Shown piece after piece: positions 1 to 8,143 of a DNA stretch of 64,000 bases. How positions within the stretch are numbered: position 1 is the stretch's first letter; each line of letters begins with the position of its first letter. The stretch spans positions 1,984,001 to 2,048,000 of the forward strand of contig NC_007954.1 of NCBI RefSeq assembly GCF_000013765.1, given 5' to 3'. This DNA comes from Shewanella denitrificans OS217 (lineage in GTDB: Bacteria; Pseudomonadota; Gammaproteobacteria; Enterobacterales; Shewanellaceae). The position numbers and the translations under genes are program-made. The notes under the pieces were generated by a model. The model saw only the letters and a program-made list of their open reading frames with translations, searched no databases and was not told where the DNA came from.

Positions 1-1092
1 ATGGCCCACGATATTGCCATGCAGGCACAAAAGGCGTTTCAGTTTGAAACCGCAACGTCGGAAAAAGAGGTTAATTATGTCGGCGGCAGCTACTGGGATA
101 GCCGCCGTAAAGGCCTGATGTCGGGCGAGCGGTTGGGCCATGATCTAGCAGTGATGGAAAAGGCCTATATGGAGCAGGACACCCGGGCACTGGAGATCAC
201 CAAAAACATCTCCTTGCTTGAGCATGATCCCTTGGCCTACATGGCGCTTAAAACCAAAGGCCAATGTACCTTACGTTTGAGTGAAGAAATGTTTAACCAT
301 GATTTCCCGGGGCACTTCAACCGTCAAGTCAAAACCATCTCACTGGCCTTTGATATCGGCGAAGGTAAATTTATCAATGCTACCTTAACCCAGCTTAATA
401 ACCGGGTGCTGATGGCGCCGGACATTAAGGGGGTGAAGCACTTGCTCGATGCTAAAGGTGTGCCGCCGATGAGCATTCGCTCTGACTGGCGTGCCAATCA
501 GCAAGTGGCACTGTCCCATGTTGATCAGTACACGGAAAACAACGGCCTGTTTGAACTTAGGTATGACGATGAGCGTTACCTACCGTTTGAAGGCACAGGT
601 GCCGTGTCCTTGTGGCGTTTGCAGATTAACGGCAAGGCCGGCAGCTTTAACCCGAACGAGCTTTTGGATGTCACCATTAAGCTGCGCTACACCGCAGAGC
701 AGGGCGGCGAAGCCTTCGCCTCAGCGGTGCGCGGCGCGATGAAGCCTTATAAAGCCACCGCCTTTTTGGACCTGGCTTATAACTTCCCGCAAGCTTGGCA
801 GAACTTTATGGCAGGTGATGAAAAATCCCTAACGGTCACCGTGCCGCGCAGTTTGTTCCCCAACATCAGTGGCGGGCAGTTGGACGGTATCTACACCCGT
901 TATGAATTTGAGGGCCAACAAGGGGCGAGCCTGATGTTAAACGATGAGCATAAGCTGGCGAACGATCGCTATATGGATCTAAGCAATCTCAATATAGCCC
1001 GGGACGGCAGTCAGTGGACCTTCACCGTACAAGGCGATAAAAAGCAGCTCAAGAATGTGGAAATGATCTTGCTCTACACCGCCAAAATGTAG
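1..1092 (+). CDS. TcA-type insecticidal toxin subunit, C-terminal part (5' end outside window)
   Basis: The reading frame is open from the first base, so the ATG at 1 is probably internal and the gene continues to the left. The 363 visible residues match the C-terminal, TcB-binding end of Tc toxin A subunits as I remember the family: an ALEITKNISL segment near residue 64, DFPGHFNRQVK near 101, DERYLPFEGTGAVSLWRL near 190 and DVTIKLRYTAEQGG near 225. In the family, TcA forms the pentameric pore and translocation channel, and this end docks the TcB-TcC cocoon that holds the toxic enzyme. Complete TcA chains are usually more than 2000 residues long. No TcB or TcC gene follows inside the window, so these would lie upstream or elsewhere. 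A strong terminator closes the gene. Family assignment is firm; host and activity are unknown. Confidence 0.88.
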   Translation: MAHDIAMQAQKAFQFETATSEKEVNYVGGSYWDSRRKGLMSGERLGHDLAVMEKAYMEQDTRALEITKNISLLEHDPLAYMALKTKGQCTLRLSEEMFNHDFPGHFNRQVKTISLAFDIGEGKFINATLTQLNNRVLMAPDIKGVKHLLDAKGVPPMSIRSDWRANQQVALSHVDQYTENNGLFELRYDDERYLPFEGTGAVSLWRLQINGKAGSFNPNELLDVTIKLRYTAEQGGEAFASAVRGAMKPYKATAFLDLAYNFPQAWQNFMAGDEKSLTVTVPRSLFPNISGGQLDGIYTRYEFEGQQGASLMLNDEHKLANDRYMDLSNLNIARDGSQWTFTVQGDKKQLKNVEMILLYTAKM

Positions 1093-1120
1093 GCAAGAAC
1101 GTTTTGCATTCAGGCAATCA

Positions 1121-1149
1121 AGCCCTAAGCCATGCTTAGGGCTTTTTTA
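1121..1149 (+). terminator. Rho-independent terminator after the TcA gene
   Basis: A perfect 10-bp stem (AGCCCTAAGC / GCTTAGGGCT) with a CAT loop is followed by six T residues. It separates the toxin gene from the next one, which therefore probably has its own promoter. Confidence 0.85.
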
Positions 1150-1193
1150 TATCCGCTTCATTTTTATGTTAATCACACAAGGTTGGAATTCAT

Positions 1194-2858
1194 ATGACGC
1201 GAAAACGCAGTCACAGTCAAATGAGTCGATCATCGGGGTCAAGTGGCTCCTCAGCATCAACAACTCACAACAGCCAGACAAACAAAACCGATAATAGCGC
1301 TTCGTCTTCGCAAAACAAAACAACCGCCAATACGGAGGCGGCAAAGCCGAACAAAACGCAGGGCATTACACCGTCTCAAGGTCAGGCAAGTACCAGCCAA
1401 GCCCAGGAAACCGCAACACCAGCAGGTAACCAGCCGACAGCCACAGACAACAAACCAGCGGCTCCTGCGGGAGCAGAGGCATCGGGCAGTAAGCCTGAAG
1501 AGGCGGCGCCGGAAACAAAACCGGGTGCCGGCGAAAACGAAGGCGCTGATGCAGACAATGGTGCTGAGCTCGCGGCTGATCCAGCCTTAGGCGGGGCGGC
1601 CTCGGCAAGTGCACCGGCATCTGTAAAACCTCCCGAAAAAAAGAACAAAGGCCTGCTGGCTAAGATCAAAAGTGCCATGACCCCGGATATAGTCAAGGGC
1701 TTGAAACCGGGACAAATGGTGCGTTTGCAGGTGTTTGGCAAAAGCAAGGTGGTGACCCCGGCCCAGGTGAACGGCCATTTAGTCTACCTGCCCGACAAAG
1801 CCGATCTGGACCCGTCGAATCCGGAAGACAAACAAGCACTGGACTCGGGCATGTTTATCGAAGGGGAGTTCGACCCCAATGATCCCGGCGCCAAAGGCCA
1901 TAAGCCGATGGACTTGGATGAAGTTAAAGCCTTTCGCCAGAGTGAGGCGGGCAAAAGCCCGAACAAACCTCATAATCGCAAGGACATAGCCTACGACGTT
2001 GAAAACGAACGTTACCTGTATCCAGTAGAGGATATTGACGGCAAAGCGCAAGACCCCTTGCCTAAATTTTCCAAAGCAACGCCTGAGGAGCGCAAACAAG
2101 GCAAGTTTGTCCCCGATGGTGCCGTTACAGGTTTATTTAGCTATGACCAAACCAAGGCGGTGGCGGAAACGGCGATAAAAAAACAGAAGGCCAATGAAAA
2201 AGCTAAAAAAGAAAAAGAAGATATCGATAAGGACCTTGCCGAAGAAAAGGCGAGGCTGGATGAAGAAGTTGCAAAAGAAAAAGAAAGGCTGGATGAAGAA
2301 GCTAAAAAGTTAAAAGAAAAAGTTGATAAAGAAAACCAGGAAGCCATAGAAAAAGCCGAAAAAGAAGGTAAAGCAGCGCTGGATAAAGCCAATCAGCAGG
2401 GGCAAGACGGTGAAAATAGCGATACTGAAGCGACTACCCCTGTTGAAGAGGAAGAAAGCGATGATGAAGTGATTGTTACCCCGATAGCAACATCAGCCAG
2501 CGACACTATAGCGTCGAATGAACAAGATAATACCGAAACACAAGCGGCGAACGAACAAGCGAGTGATGAACAAGGCATTGGCGGTAGCAATAGCGAAGCC
2601 AATAGCAATCCGGCGCCGTTAACCAACAATGACCAAGCCCCGGCTTCCCCTTCTGAGCAAGCACAAGCTCAAGAACAGCAACCGGTAGCAGCAAATGCCG
2701 ATCCCGCTACAGCCGACAACCCGGAGCAAAGCAATCCCCCGGAACAAGCGGCAGGTGAGGATAACAGCAATCAAGCGCGTAGCGGCAGAGTTAACAACGG
2801 GCAAACTGCTGCCAGAAGGGCAGAAAGAAAAGCCAGGGTTAATTCGCTTGAGGGCTAA
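1194..2858 (+). CDS. Unknown low-complexity protein with central domain and coiled coil
   Basis: I do not recognise this 554-aa protein. Residues 1-60 are Ser/Thr/Asn-rich and 60-145 are Ala/Pro/Glu-rich. Residues about 150-320 have normal composition and may fold (start LLAKIKSAMTPDIVKGLKPG). Residues about 322-402 are a highly charged Lys/Glu heptad-like stretch, a probable coiled coil. The remainder is an acidic, Gln/Ala/Asn-rich tail ending in a basic segment. There is no signal peptide or membrane segment. It sits directly behind the TcA terminator on the same strand. Base composition is GC-rich like the toxin gene and unlike the AT-richer genes at 3.6-8 kb. It could be a structural, adhesive or cargo protein released with the toxin; that is inference from position only. 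Confidence 0.7.
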   Translation: MTRKRSHSQMSRSSGSSGSSASTTHNSQTNKTDNSASSSQNKTTANTEAAKPNKTQGITPSQGQASTSQAQETATPAGNQPTATDNKPAAPAGAEASGSKPEEAAPETKPGAGENEGADADNGAELAADPALGGAASASAPASVKPPEKKNKGLLAKIKSAMTPDIVKGLKPGQMVRLQVFGKSKVVTPAQVNGHLVYLPDKADLDPSNPEDKQALDSGMFIEGEFDPNDPGAKGHKPMDLDEVKAFRQSEAGKSPNKPHNRKDIAYDVENERYLYPVEDIDGKAQDPLPKFSKATPEERKQGKFVPDGAVTGLFSYDQTKAVAETAIKKQKANEKAKKEKEDIDKDLAEEKARLDEEVAKEKERLDEEAKKLKEKVDKENQEAIEKAEKEGKAALDKANQQGQDGENSDTEATTPVEEEESDDEVIVTPIATSASDTIASNEQDNTETQAANEQASDEQGIGGSNSEANSNPAPLTNNDQAPASPSEQAQAQEQQPVAANADPATADNPEQSNPPEQAAGEDNSNQARSGRVNNGQTAARRAERKARVNSLEG

Positions 2859-2907
2859 ATATCAATAACAAGGTTTTATGTAAAACACACGGCAGCTCTT
2901 CTACCGC

Positions 2908-3048
2908 ATGCTCAACAACTTAGATGATGTCAATGCAGAGCTTAAAGCCGTCATTGTTCGCATAAATAAAACTAACCCACTATCGCCCTTATTGGGCGCT
3001 TTGTATTTGGAGGTGTCGGATGAGTCCTTAGGCATTTTCTGTAAATAG
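2908..3048 (+). pseudogene. Short open frame, probable gene relic
   Basis: A 46-codon open frame (starting MLNNLDDVNAELKAV) has no clear ribosome-binding site. It lies in a stretch where several short frames break off. It looks like the end of a decayed protein gene, but no family is recognisable. Confidence 0.3.
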
Positions 3049-3050
3049 GT

Positions 3051-3272
3051 CAACACTGTAAAAAACATAAACTCCTTCGTCAGCTTTATGAGCAAAATGC
3101 ACTAAAAATTAGCATTGGCGTTACTGATAAATAGTTGCAACAGTGGTTGCAATGGCTGCGCAGTGGGGTGGAAATAGACGTACAACAAGCCCTGGAAGAA
3201 TTGATTGATAAGGTGCCTGTATACAAGGCGTTTTATTTGATTTTTTTTGGGGAAGTTTTTGATACGGAGTAA
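3051..3272 (+). pseudogene. Gene relic with in-frame stop
   Basis: One frame reads as protein-like sequence through 3131, is interrupted by TAG at 3132-3134, and resumes in the same frame (LQQWLQWLRSGVEIDVQQAL and onward) to TAA at 3270-3272. This pattern is typical of a decayed gene. I do not recognise the family. Confidence 0.35.
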
Positions 3273-3376
3273 GGGGATTTGAAAGCTTATGTTTATGAGT
3301 TTTCAAAAAACAAATGTGAGTGGGTGATATGTGTTTGTTGATCAATTGACCTGACCCCTTATCTTTTACATTGCCA

Positions 3377-3508
3377 GTAGAGCTAACGGAGGACGAGGAT
3401 AGCAATGCCAATCTGACTCGTAGGACCATAGAAAAAGCCGGAGCAACCGCTCTCAGAAAACCCAGAGTGCAAGCTTGGGGGCTGGTACTTATTAAAGCTA
3501 TAAATTAA
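3377..3508 (+). pseudogene. Truncated C-terminal gene remnant
   Basis: A frame without a start codon reads VELTEDEDSNANLTRRTIEK and on to TAA at 3506-3508. It begins just after a stretch reading GACCTGACCCCTT, which could mark a recombination border. The piece appears to be the 3' end of a lost gene. Together with the two preceding relics it fills most of the 764-bp gap between real genes. Confidence 0.35.
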
Positions 3509-3622
3509 CACTGCTTAACAGCAGTTTTTATGTCCGGAAACCTTTGTTTTAATTTATCAAATTAAGCAAATAAGTATCTGGTTTTTTATTCACACAATCG
3601 ACATTTTAAAAGGTAAATCATT

Positions 3623-3847
3623 ATGCAGTTAAAGAGTAAATTTGAAACAGATTTCAGTAATGAAATTGCTAAGCTTGATGGCGAATATGAGCGTCTACAA
3701 AAAAATTCTAATTCTCACCAAAGTTTGAGTGAGTTAGGAGGAACTGAAGACACGGTTGACACTAGCAAAGAGGAAAAAATACTAAATCGAGTGGCTAAAG
3801 TGGTTGCACTGTCTAATCTGCAAGCCTTAAACCAGGAGGAAGGTTAA
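3623..3847 (+). CDS. Small unknown protein coupled to the next gene
   Basis: A 74-aa hydrophilic, probably helical protein with no cysteines and no signal peptide. An AAAAGG ribosome-binding site lies about 9 nt before the ATG. Its TAA stop overlaps the ATG of the following gene by one base (TAATG), and that gene's AGGAGG site lies inside this frame, so the two are probably translated as a coupled pair. Small proteins encoded directly before a large unknown protein are often chaperones, antitoxins or immunity factors, but nothing in the sequence says which, if any, applies here. Confidence 0.65.
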   Translation: MQLKSKFETDFSNEIAKLDGEYERLQKNSNSHQSLSELGGTEDTVDTSKEEKILNRVAKVVALSNLQALNQEEG

Positions 3848-5589
3848 TGCCTTTGAGTGAGTTAAGACGTAGAGCCGTCAAGGCAAGAATTGCTTCTGAA
3901 GTGGGTGTTAGTGGTAATAATACTCTAGCCTTTCAATCAAATAAAGTTGAGGCAAGTCACGAAACGGTTAGGAGGACTCTGCTTGAAGAGCGCGTAGGTC
4001 TTATCAACGATCTTGCTATTCCGCAAGGAAGTTCACTAGAGGAGGTTCTTACTGCGGACTATCGTGAACGTGATGCAACTGATCCTGTAAAAAGTAAAGT
4101 AGAAAAAATAAACCAAATTCAGGCGCTACTAAGAGATCCAGCCGGCACGCTCGATGCGCATGTTGTAGGACAACCTGAGCTAGAGTTCAAAATAACGAAA
4201 GCTGCGCAAGAGGCTGCATCTCTTTTGGAACAATATTATCCAGGAGCAATAGGTGTAGATGAAACTGGCGGTGCTCTTAACAAGAATGCTTTTGTTACTG
4301 ATGTAATTAAGAGCATTAATGAAATGTTAGAACAACTTAGGGTTGCTGAAATTGAAGAGGACCTTACTGAAGTTGATCGGCAAGCAAAAGAAAGGCTTAC
4401 GGTTTTAAGAGAGCAATTTGCCGGAAACTCCGCATCTATGACCCCTTCAGCGATATCTACCATTAGAGATGTCGTTAAAAAGTTGCAATCCGATGGACAC
4501 TTTAGGCAAGGTGGTCTTGTGGTTCTAGGCTTGATAGAAGCTGTTGCTGGGGGGTACGATCTTTATAGTCGAGTGAGCAGCGGTGACTCTATAGGGGCTT
4601 CTAAAGTTTTAGGCTCTATAAGCGCCTTTGTAAGGTTAGCTGCAGGCGCATTAGATGTCTTGCAAGAGTTTATTGTGAATGAAACGCTTCAGAGTGTGAC
4701 GGGGATTGCTAGTGTGTTGGCGACAGCTAGTACTATCGCTGAGCAGTTTAATGGAATAAGGGAAAGTTGGAATGAATATTATAAAGCAGAGGAGTTAATC
4801 GATCCAAGGTTAAGAGATCTACTCCCGGAGGCTGTCACTGAGCTTGCAAAGAATAATGTTATCGATGAATTAACAAGAGATATTATTTTAGATTTGAAAG
4901 CTAGACAAACAGATGCGACCTCTAACTTTAGGTGGTCAGTAGGAAAAGTGACAGCTGCTTCAGCACTTTTGATCTATAAAATCTTTGCTGCTAAAGCTAT
5001 GTTTGCAGTAGGTATTGTAGAAGACAAGTTGTGGGAGGCTGAAGGTCCCTTAGCTATCTATAAATATATTGTCGATTTGGGGCTAGTTACAAGCTTTGGG
5101 CAAGGAGCATTAGGTATTGGGGCTGCTGCGTTTAAACCTACGTTTGATGTGGATGAAGGCCGCAGAGAACAGCTAAAAATTCGTTCTAAAGTGCTTGCAG
5201 ATGAAGGCATTCAAGAGGAGTTGGAACAAGCCGAATTGGTGGCACAAGCTGGGGAAAGTGATCCAAGAGCTAGATTCCAAGAAAAAATATCTACAGCAAT
5301 CTCTGACCCTAGATCTAATGTTGGTGTTAGTGCCCAAGTTCGAAAAAAATATGTAATCTTGGATCCAGAAGAAGAACGAGCGAAAACAACTTATGGGCTA
5401 AGGCTGCTACACAATTACAGTATGGCTTATTTGGGAGGCTCTGTTTTAGAAACCGTGGGTGAAAGAGAGGCCAGACAACGTGCTCCGGACACCGTAGTGG
5501 TGCAAGTACGCAGACAGGAGCTGAGTGAAGAACAAAACCAGTCTGTTAGGCGCAGGCGAACACCTGACCCTGTATCAGATTCTGTGTAA
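3847..5589 (+). CDS. Unknown 580-aa helical protein with hydrophobic segments
   Basis: I do not recognise the family. An AGGAGG site 6 nt upstream gives a strong start coupled to the 74-aa gene. The N-terminal 220 residues are charged and helical-looking. Residues about 221-300 contain three Gly/Ala-rich hydrophobic segments (GGLVVLGLIEAVAGG near 221; SISAFVRLAAGALDVL near 256; ASVLATAS near 290). Residues about 367-430 contain two more (ASALLIYKIFAAKAMFAVGI; SFGQGALGIGAAAF). The C-terminus is basic (VRRRRTPDP). There is no signal peptide. Interspersed amphipathic hydrophobic hairpins in a soluble-looking protein are compatible with a pore-forming or membrane-inserting toxin, but this is inference. 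The gene is AT-richer than its neighbours, which suggests separate acquisition. Confidence 0.7.
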   Translation: MPLSELRRRAVKARIASEVGVSGNNTLAFQSNKVEASHETVRRTLLEERVGLINDLAIPQGSSLEEVLTADYRERDATDPVKSKVEKINQIQALLRDPAGTLDAHVVGQPELEFKITKAAQEAASLLEQYYPGAIGVDETGGALNKNAFVTDVIKSINEMLEQLRVAEIEEDLTEVDRQAKERLTVLREQFAGNSASMTPSAISTIRDVVKKLQSDGHFRQGGLVVLGLIEAVAGGYDLYSRVSSGDSIGASKVLGSISAFVRLAAGALDVLQEFIVNETLQSVTGIASVLATASTIAEQFNGIRESWNEYYKAEELIDPRLRDLLPEAVTELAKNNVIDELTRDIILDLKARQTDATSNFRWSVGKVTAASALLIYKIFAAKAMFAVGIVEDKLWEAEGPLAIYKYIVDLGLVTSFGQGALGIGAAAFKPTFDVDEGRREQLKIRSKVLADEGIQEELEQAELVAQAGESDPRARFQEKISTAISDPRSNVGVSAQVRKKYVILDPEEERAKTTYGLRLLHNYSMAYLGGSVLETVGEREARQRAPDTVVVQVRRQELSEEQNQSVRRRRTPDPVSDSV

Positions 5590-5598
5590 CTACCTAAT

Positions 5599-5835
5599 TT
5601 ATAGATAATCTGAAATCCGATCTTCAAATTCAATAATAAAGCGGTTCAGTGCCGGTTTCCAGTTTCTAATCGGCATTGTCCATGTCTTTGAAGCTTGCAT
5701 AATCGCCAAGTAGACCACTTTTTTCGCTGAGTCATCATTGGGAAACAGCTTACGGTTCTTGATAGCCTTCCTTATAATCCTTGTAGGGCACAAATTTCAT
5801 CGAGTTTCGCACCATGTGCACGATACAGAGCTGAA
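5599..5835 (-). pseudogene. IS256 (Mutator) family transposase remnant with internal deletion
   Basis: The minus strand encodes the family's typical C-terminus: FPNDDSAKKVVYLAIMQASK, then WTMPIRNWKPALNRFIIEFE, ending in a stop at 5599. Just upstream, in another frame, is CIVHMVRNSMKFVPYKDYKE, which normally lies well before that end in intact transposases. The middle is therefore missing and the frames no longer join. No terminal inverted repeats or target duplication could be identified. The remnant shows that insertion sequences have been active in this island. Confidence 0.8.
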
Positions 5836-6059
5836 TTTGCGTTTTTGAAAAAAAAGGGGGTCATGAAAAAAAAAGGGGGCAAGTTTCTTGATCAATAGTC
5901 AAAACCTACTTTCTTTAAAACATGCCAGGTGTAGATGAAACGGAAGTATTAAAATTAAACTGCTGGAATTTTTCGAAAAGACTAGATCAGCTCGAGAAAA
6001 TGATTGTTGTTCAATGAACTAGACCATGCTTGTCACAATGAACTTGACCCCTTGTGGGT
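5836..6059. other. Non-coding stretch between IS remnant and Pro-rich remnant
   Basis: No credible gene. It contains two similar A-run plus G5 motifs near 5849 and 5870, and a GAACTTGACCCCTT stretch near 6041 that resembles GACCTGACCCCTT near 3350. These may be borders of vanished mobile elements. Confidence 0.3.
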
Positions 6060-6230
6060 TTAGACCAGCCTGAAGAAAGTGCTGCGGACTCTGGCAACGA
6101 TGTTAAGCCGGAAGTGCCTGCGGTAACGCCACCTGCACCACAGCCAGAACGACCAGCTTCTCGTTCGCCAAACCAGCCAAATGAACGCAAGGAGGCCAGA
6201 GGAGAGGAGGCGAAAGCAGCTATTGGTTAA
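6060..6230 (+). pseudogene. Pro/Glu-rich C-terminal gene remnant
   Basis: A frame without a start reads LDQPEESAADSGNDVKPEVP and continues Pro/Ala/Glu/Arg-rich to TAA at 6228-6230. In composition and in its basic end it resembles the tail of the 554-aa protein at 1194-2858. It may be the leftover 3' end of a second gene of that kind. Similarity is compositional only; no alignment was made. Confidence 0.4.
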
Positions 6231-6267
6231 GATTTGACACTTAATTAACCGTCCGAGTTAATTATTC

Positions 6268-6290
6268 TAAGCCCTTAAAGGGCTTAATTT
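6268..6290 (+). terminator. Weak terminator-like hairpin
   Basis: TAAGCCC / GGGCTTA stem with a TTAAA loop followed by ATTT. It follows the Pro-rich remnant, and the short T run makes it a weak candidate. Confidence 0.4.
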
Positions 6291-6429
6291 ACGTTATTCA
6301 CTGCATCACTATGAGTCTCACCTTACTGGTATAGCCAAACGTCTTGTTTGTGCTAAATCAATAATGAAACCATAGTTCTAGCCAAGGCTAGCGTAAGCTT
6401 TGCCATTTTAGCTTATTAAGGAAAACATC

Positions 6430-7983
6430 ATGACAGATGCCGATATTGAGCAGCAATTAGATGCACTATTTACAAGTGCTCCATTCGATTTACACCGCTT
6501 TATAACATTACAAAAGACTATTTCACAGCATAAAAATGGAGATATTTCACCACATTATATTAGCGCCGGTCTGGAAGTTGAATTTGCTGATTATGCTAAG
6601 CGTTTGGGTTATGTGCTAGACAGCCATCTAGTCGTTGCCGAATCTCAAGATAAAATAAATGGTATATCGTTTAAATTGGTCACAGATAAGGGCAAGTTGG
6701 AAGCATCGCTGCCACCTTTTGTGGTTGCGTTAAAAGAGGCTGATTACCTGGACGTTCAGAAAAGAGTCATGATACTTACCCATGCTATGGAGGAGCAGCT
6801 CAGAGGTATCTTTCCTAGGGTTGGTGGGAATACATATGGCGTAAAAATGCTATCAGAAGTGCTAACGCAAATTACATCTGATTTTGGGCTAACTCTAGTT
6901 TTAAAGCATTCATCTGTACTGCAAGGCGATGATGCAATTCAAATTTATAGAAATGGCAGCGTGGACCGAAATCGTTCAGATGCAGATATCAACCTGAGCA
7001 TGGATATTATTCAAGTCAATGCGCTTTTGGCGGCAGACAACACGAAGGCATCGAGTAAAGATGATCTTTTTTTAACGGTCCGGGAACACATGAAGGATGT
7101 ACTTAAAAAAGACACTAAGATTCCTGAACAATACAAACCATTGTTAAGCCACTATTTAAGCCAAATACCGCTAATGGCACTGCAAAATATTATGCATGAA
7201 GTGCGAAAGCGTAACCCAGCTATGACCCGGGATGATTTTGTCACTCTGGGGGAGGTGAGGAGTATTCAGGGGTTTCGCTTACGCTCCAATGGTTTTTTGC
7301 TTGATCCCGTGCTTTCCGGTACCAAAGATGCGTTAGGTGTATGGATTAAAGCGGGGTTAAATGATTTCATCAAGCAAGATGATGAACTTGCTAACATTGT
7401 CGCAGGTTTACAATTAGTTCTGAACAATCAGACTACTGCATTAGGAAAATATCTTAAACAGCAATGGGATTTCTTCTTCACAGGTCTGTCGGCAGTGGAC
7501 TCTAGTTTGCAGCTAGACAGATTTTGGCAGATGCAAACTGAAATACTCGCTAAGCTAAAGGATGCGTCTACTCAAGCTGCTCAAATGAATATCGGCCCAC
7601 AAGAAAGATTCCCTGCCTTAATGGTTGAGACAAGTTCATTTATGGATTATACCAAAGCTCCTTTTATGCTAAGGCCCGATACCCATGTACCTTTAAGCAA
7701 TGGTTTTCTGGTTGAGATACGACAACTCAACGACAAGATGGAAAACAACTTCCTACAAGGCTTTAATCTGCCACTGTATAGAAACGATAGGAGCAGATGG
7801 GAGTCTAAGAGAAACACGCCAGAAGTAGCCTCTTTACGTCAACAGTATATGAGTGCAGTGAGCAATACACAGGCTAGTCAACAAGGCGCTTCTGTAACAA
7901 ATCCGCCTGCACCAAGGCAGGCATTTGGCGATAGTCGTCAAAGTCAGGTAAAAAAGAAACACAAGCGTTGCTGTATTCAGTGA
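6430..7983 (+). CDS. Unknown 517-aa protein ending in a polybasic CaaX-like tail
   Basis: I do not recognise the family. AAGGA 8-9 nt before the ATG supports the start. The body is soluble and mixed alpha/beta in appearance, without signal peptide or membrane span. From about residue 470 it turns into a Gln/Ser/Pro-rich linker, and the last ten residues are KKKHKRCCIQ. A basic cluster followed by Cys-aliphatic-aliphatic-X at the very end is the prenylation signal of eukaryotic Ras/Rho/Rab-type proteins and of some bacterial effectors that the host modifies. The gene sits between the TcA end and the lysis genes, which fits a protein acting in a eukaryotic host. Function is inferred from the tail and location only; the match could be accidental. 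Confidence 0.7.
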   Translation: MTDADIEQQLDALFTSAPFDLHRFITLQKTISQHKNGDISPHYISAGLEVEFADYAKRLGYVLDSHLVVAESQDKINGISFKLVTDKGKLEASLPPFVVALKEADYLDVQKRVMILTHAMEEQLRGIFPRVGGNTYGVKMLSEVLTQITSDFGLTLVLKHSSVLQGDDAIQIYRNGSVDRNRSDADINLSMDIIQVNALLAADNTKASSKDDLFLTVREHMKDVLKKDTKIPEQYKPLLSHYLSQIPLMALQNIMHEVRKRNPAMTRDDFVTLGEVRSIQGFRLRSNGFLLDPVLSGTKDALGVWIKAGLNDFIKQDDELANIVAGLQLVLNNQTTALGKYLKQQWDFFFTGLSAVDSSLQLDRFWQMQTEILAKLKDASTQAAQMNIGPQERFPALMVETSSFMDYTKAPFMLRPDTHVPLSNGFLVEIRQLNDKMENNFLQGFNLPLYRNDRSRWESKRNTPEVASLRQQYMSAVSNTQASQQGASVTNPPAPRQAFGDSRQSQVKKKHKRCCIQ

Positions 7984-8143
7984 CATGCTAACGTCATTCA
8001 CAATCCATGTAGAAAACCCGCACAACTCACGCTAACAACACACTCAGCACACAAACAGCGTTTCTGTCATAGGCAAATAGGCTCAGCACCATATGCTTAG
8101 GCTTTGCCGTGGGAGAAATGTAGCTGGCAACCAAGGTGAAATT

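Noticed and set aside
1187..1196. Adjacent EcoRI- and NdeI-like sites around a start codon, resembling a cloning junction
   Set aside because: The flanking sequence is continuous native-looking DNA with a natural terminator upstream; two six-base sites are a plausible coincidence.
2141..2392. Ser/Phe-rich minus-strand frame with repetitive hydrophobic residues
   Set aside because: It is the antisense reading of the Lys/Glu coiled-coil region of the 554-aa gene.
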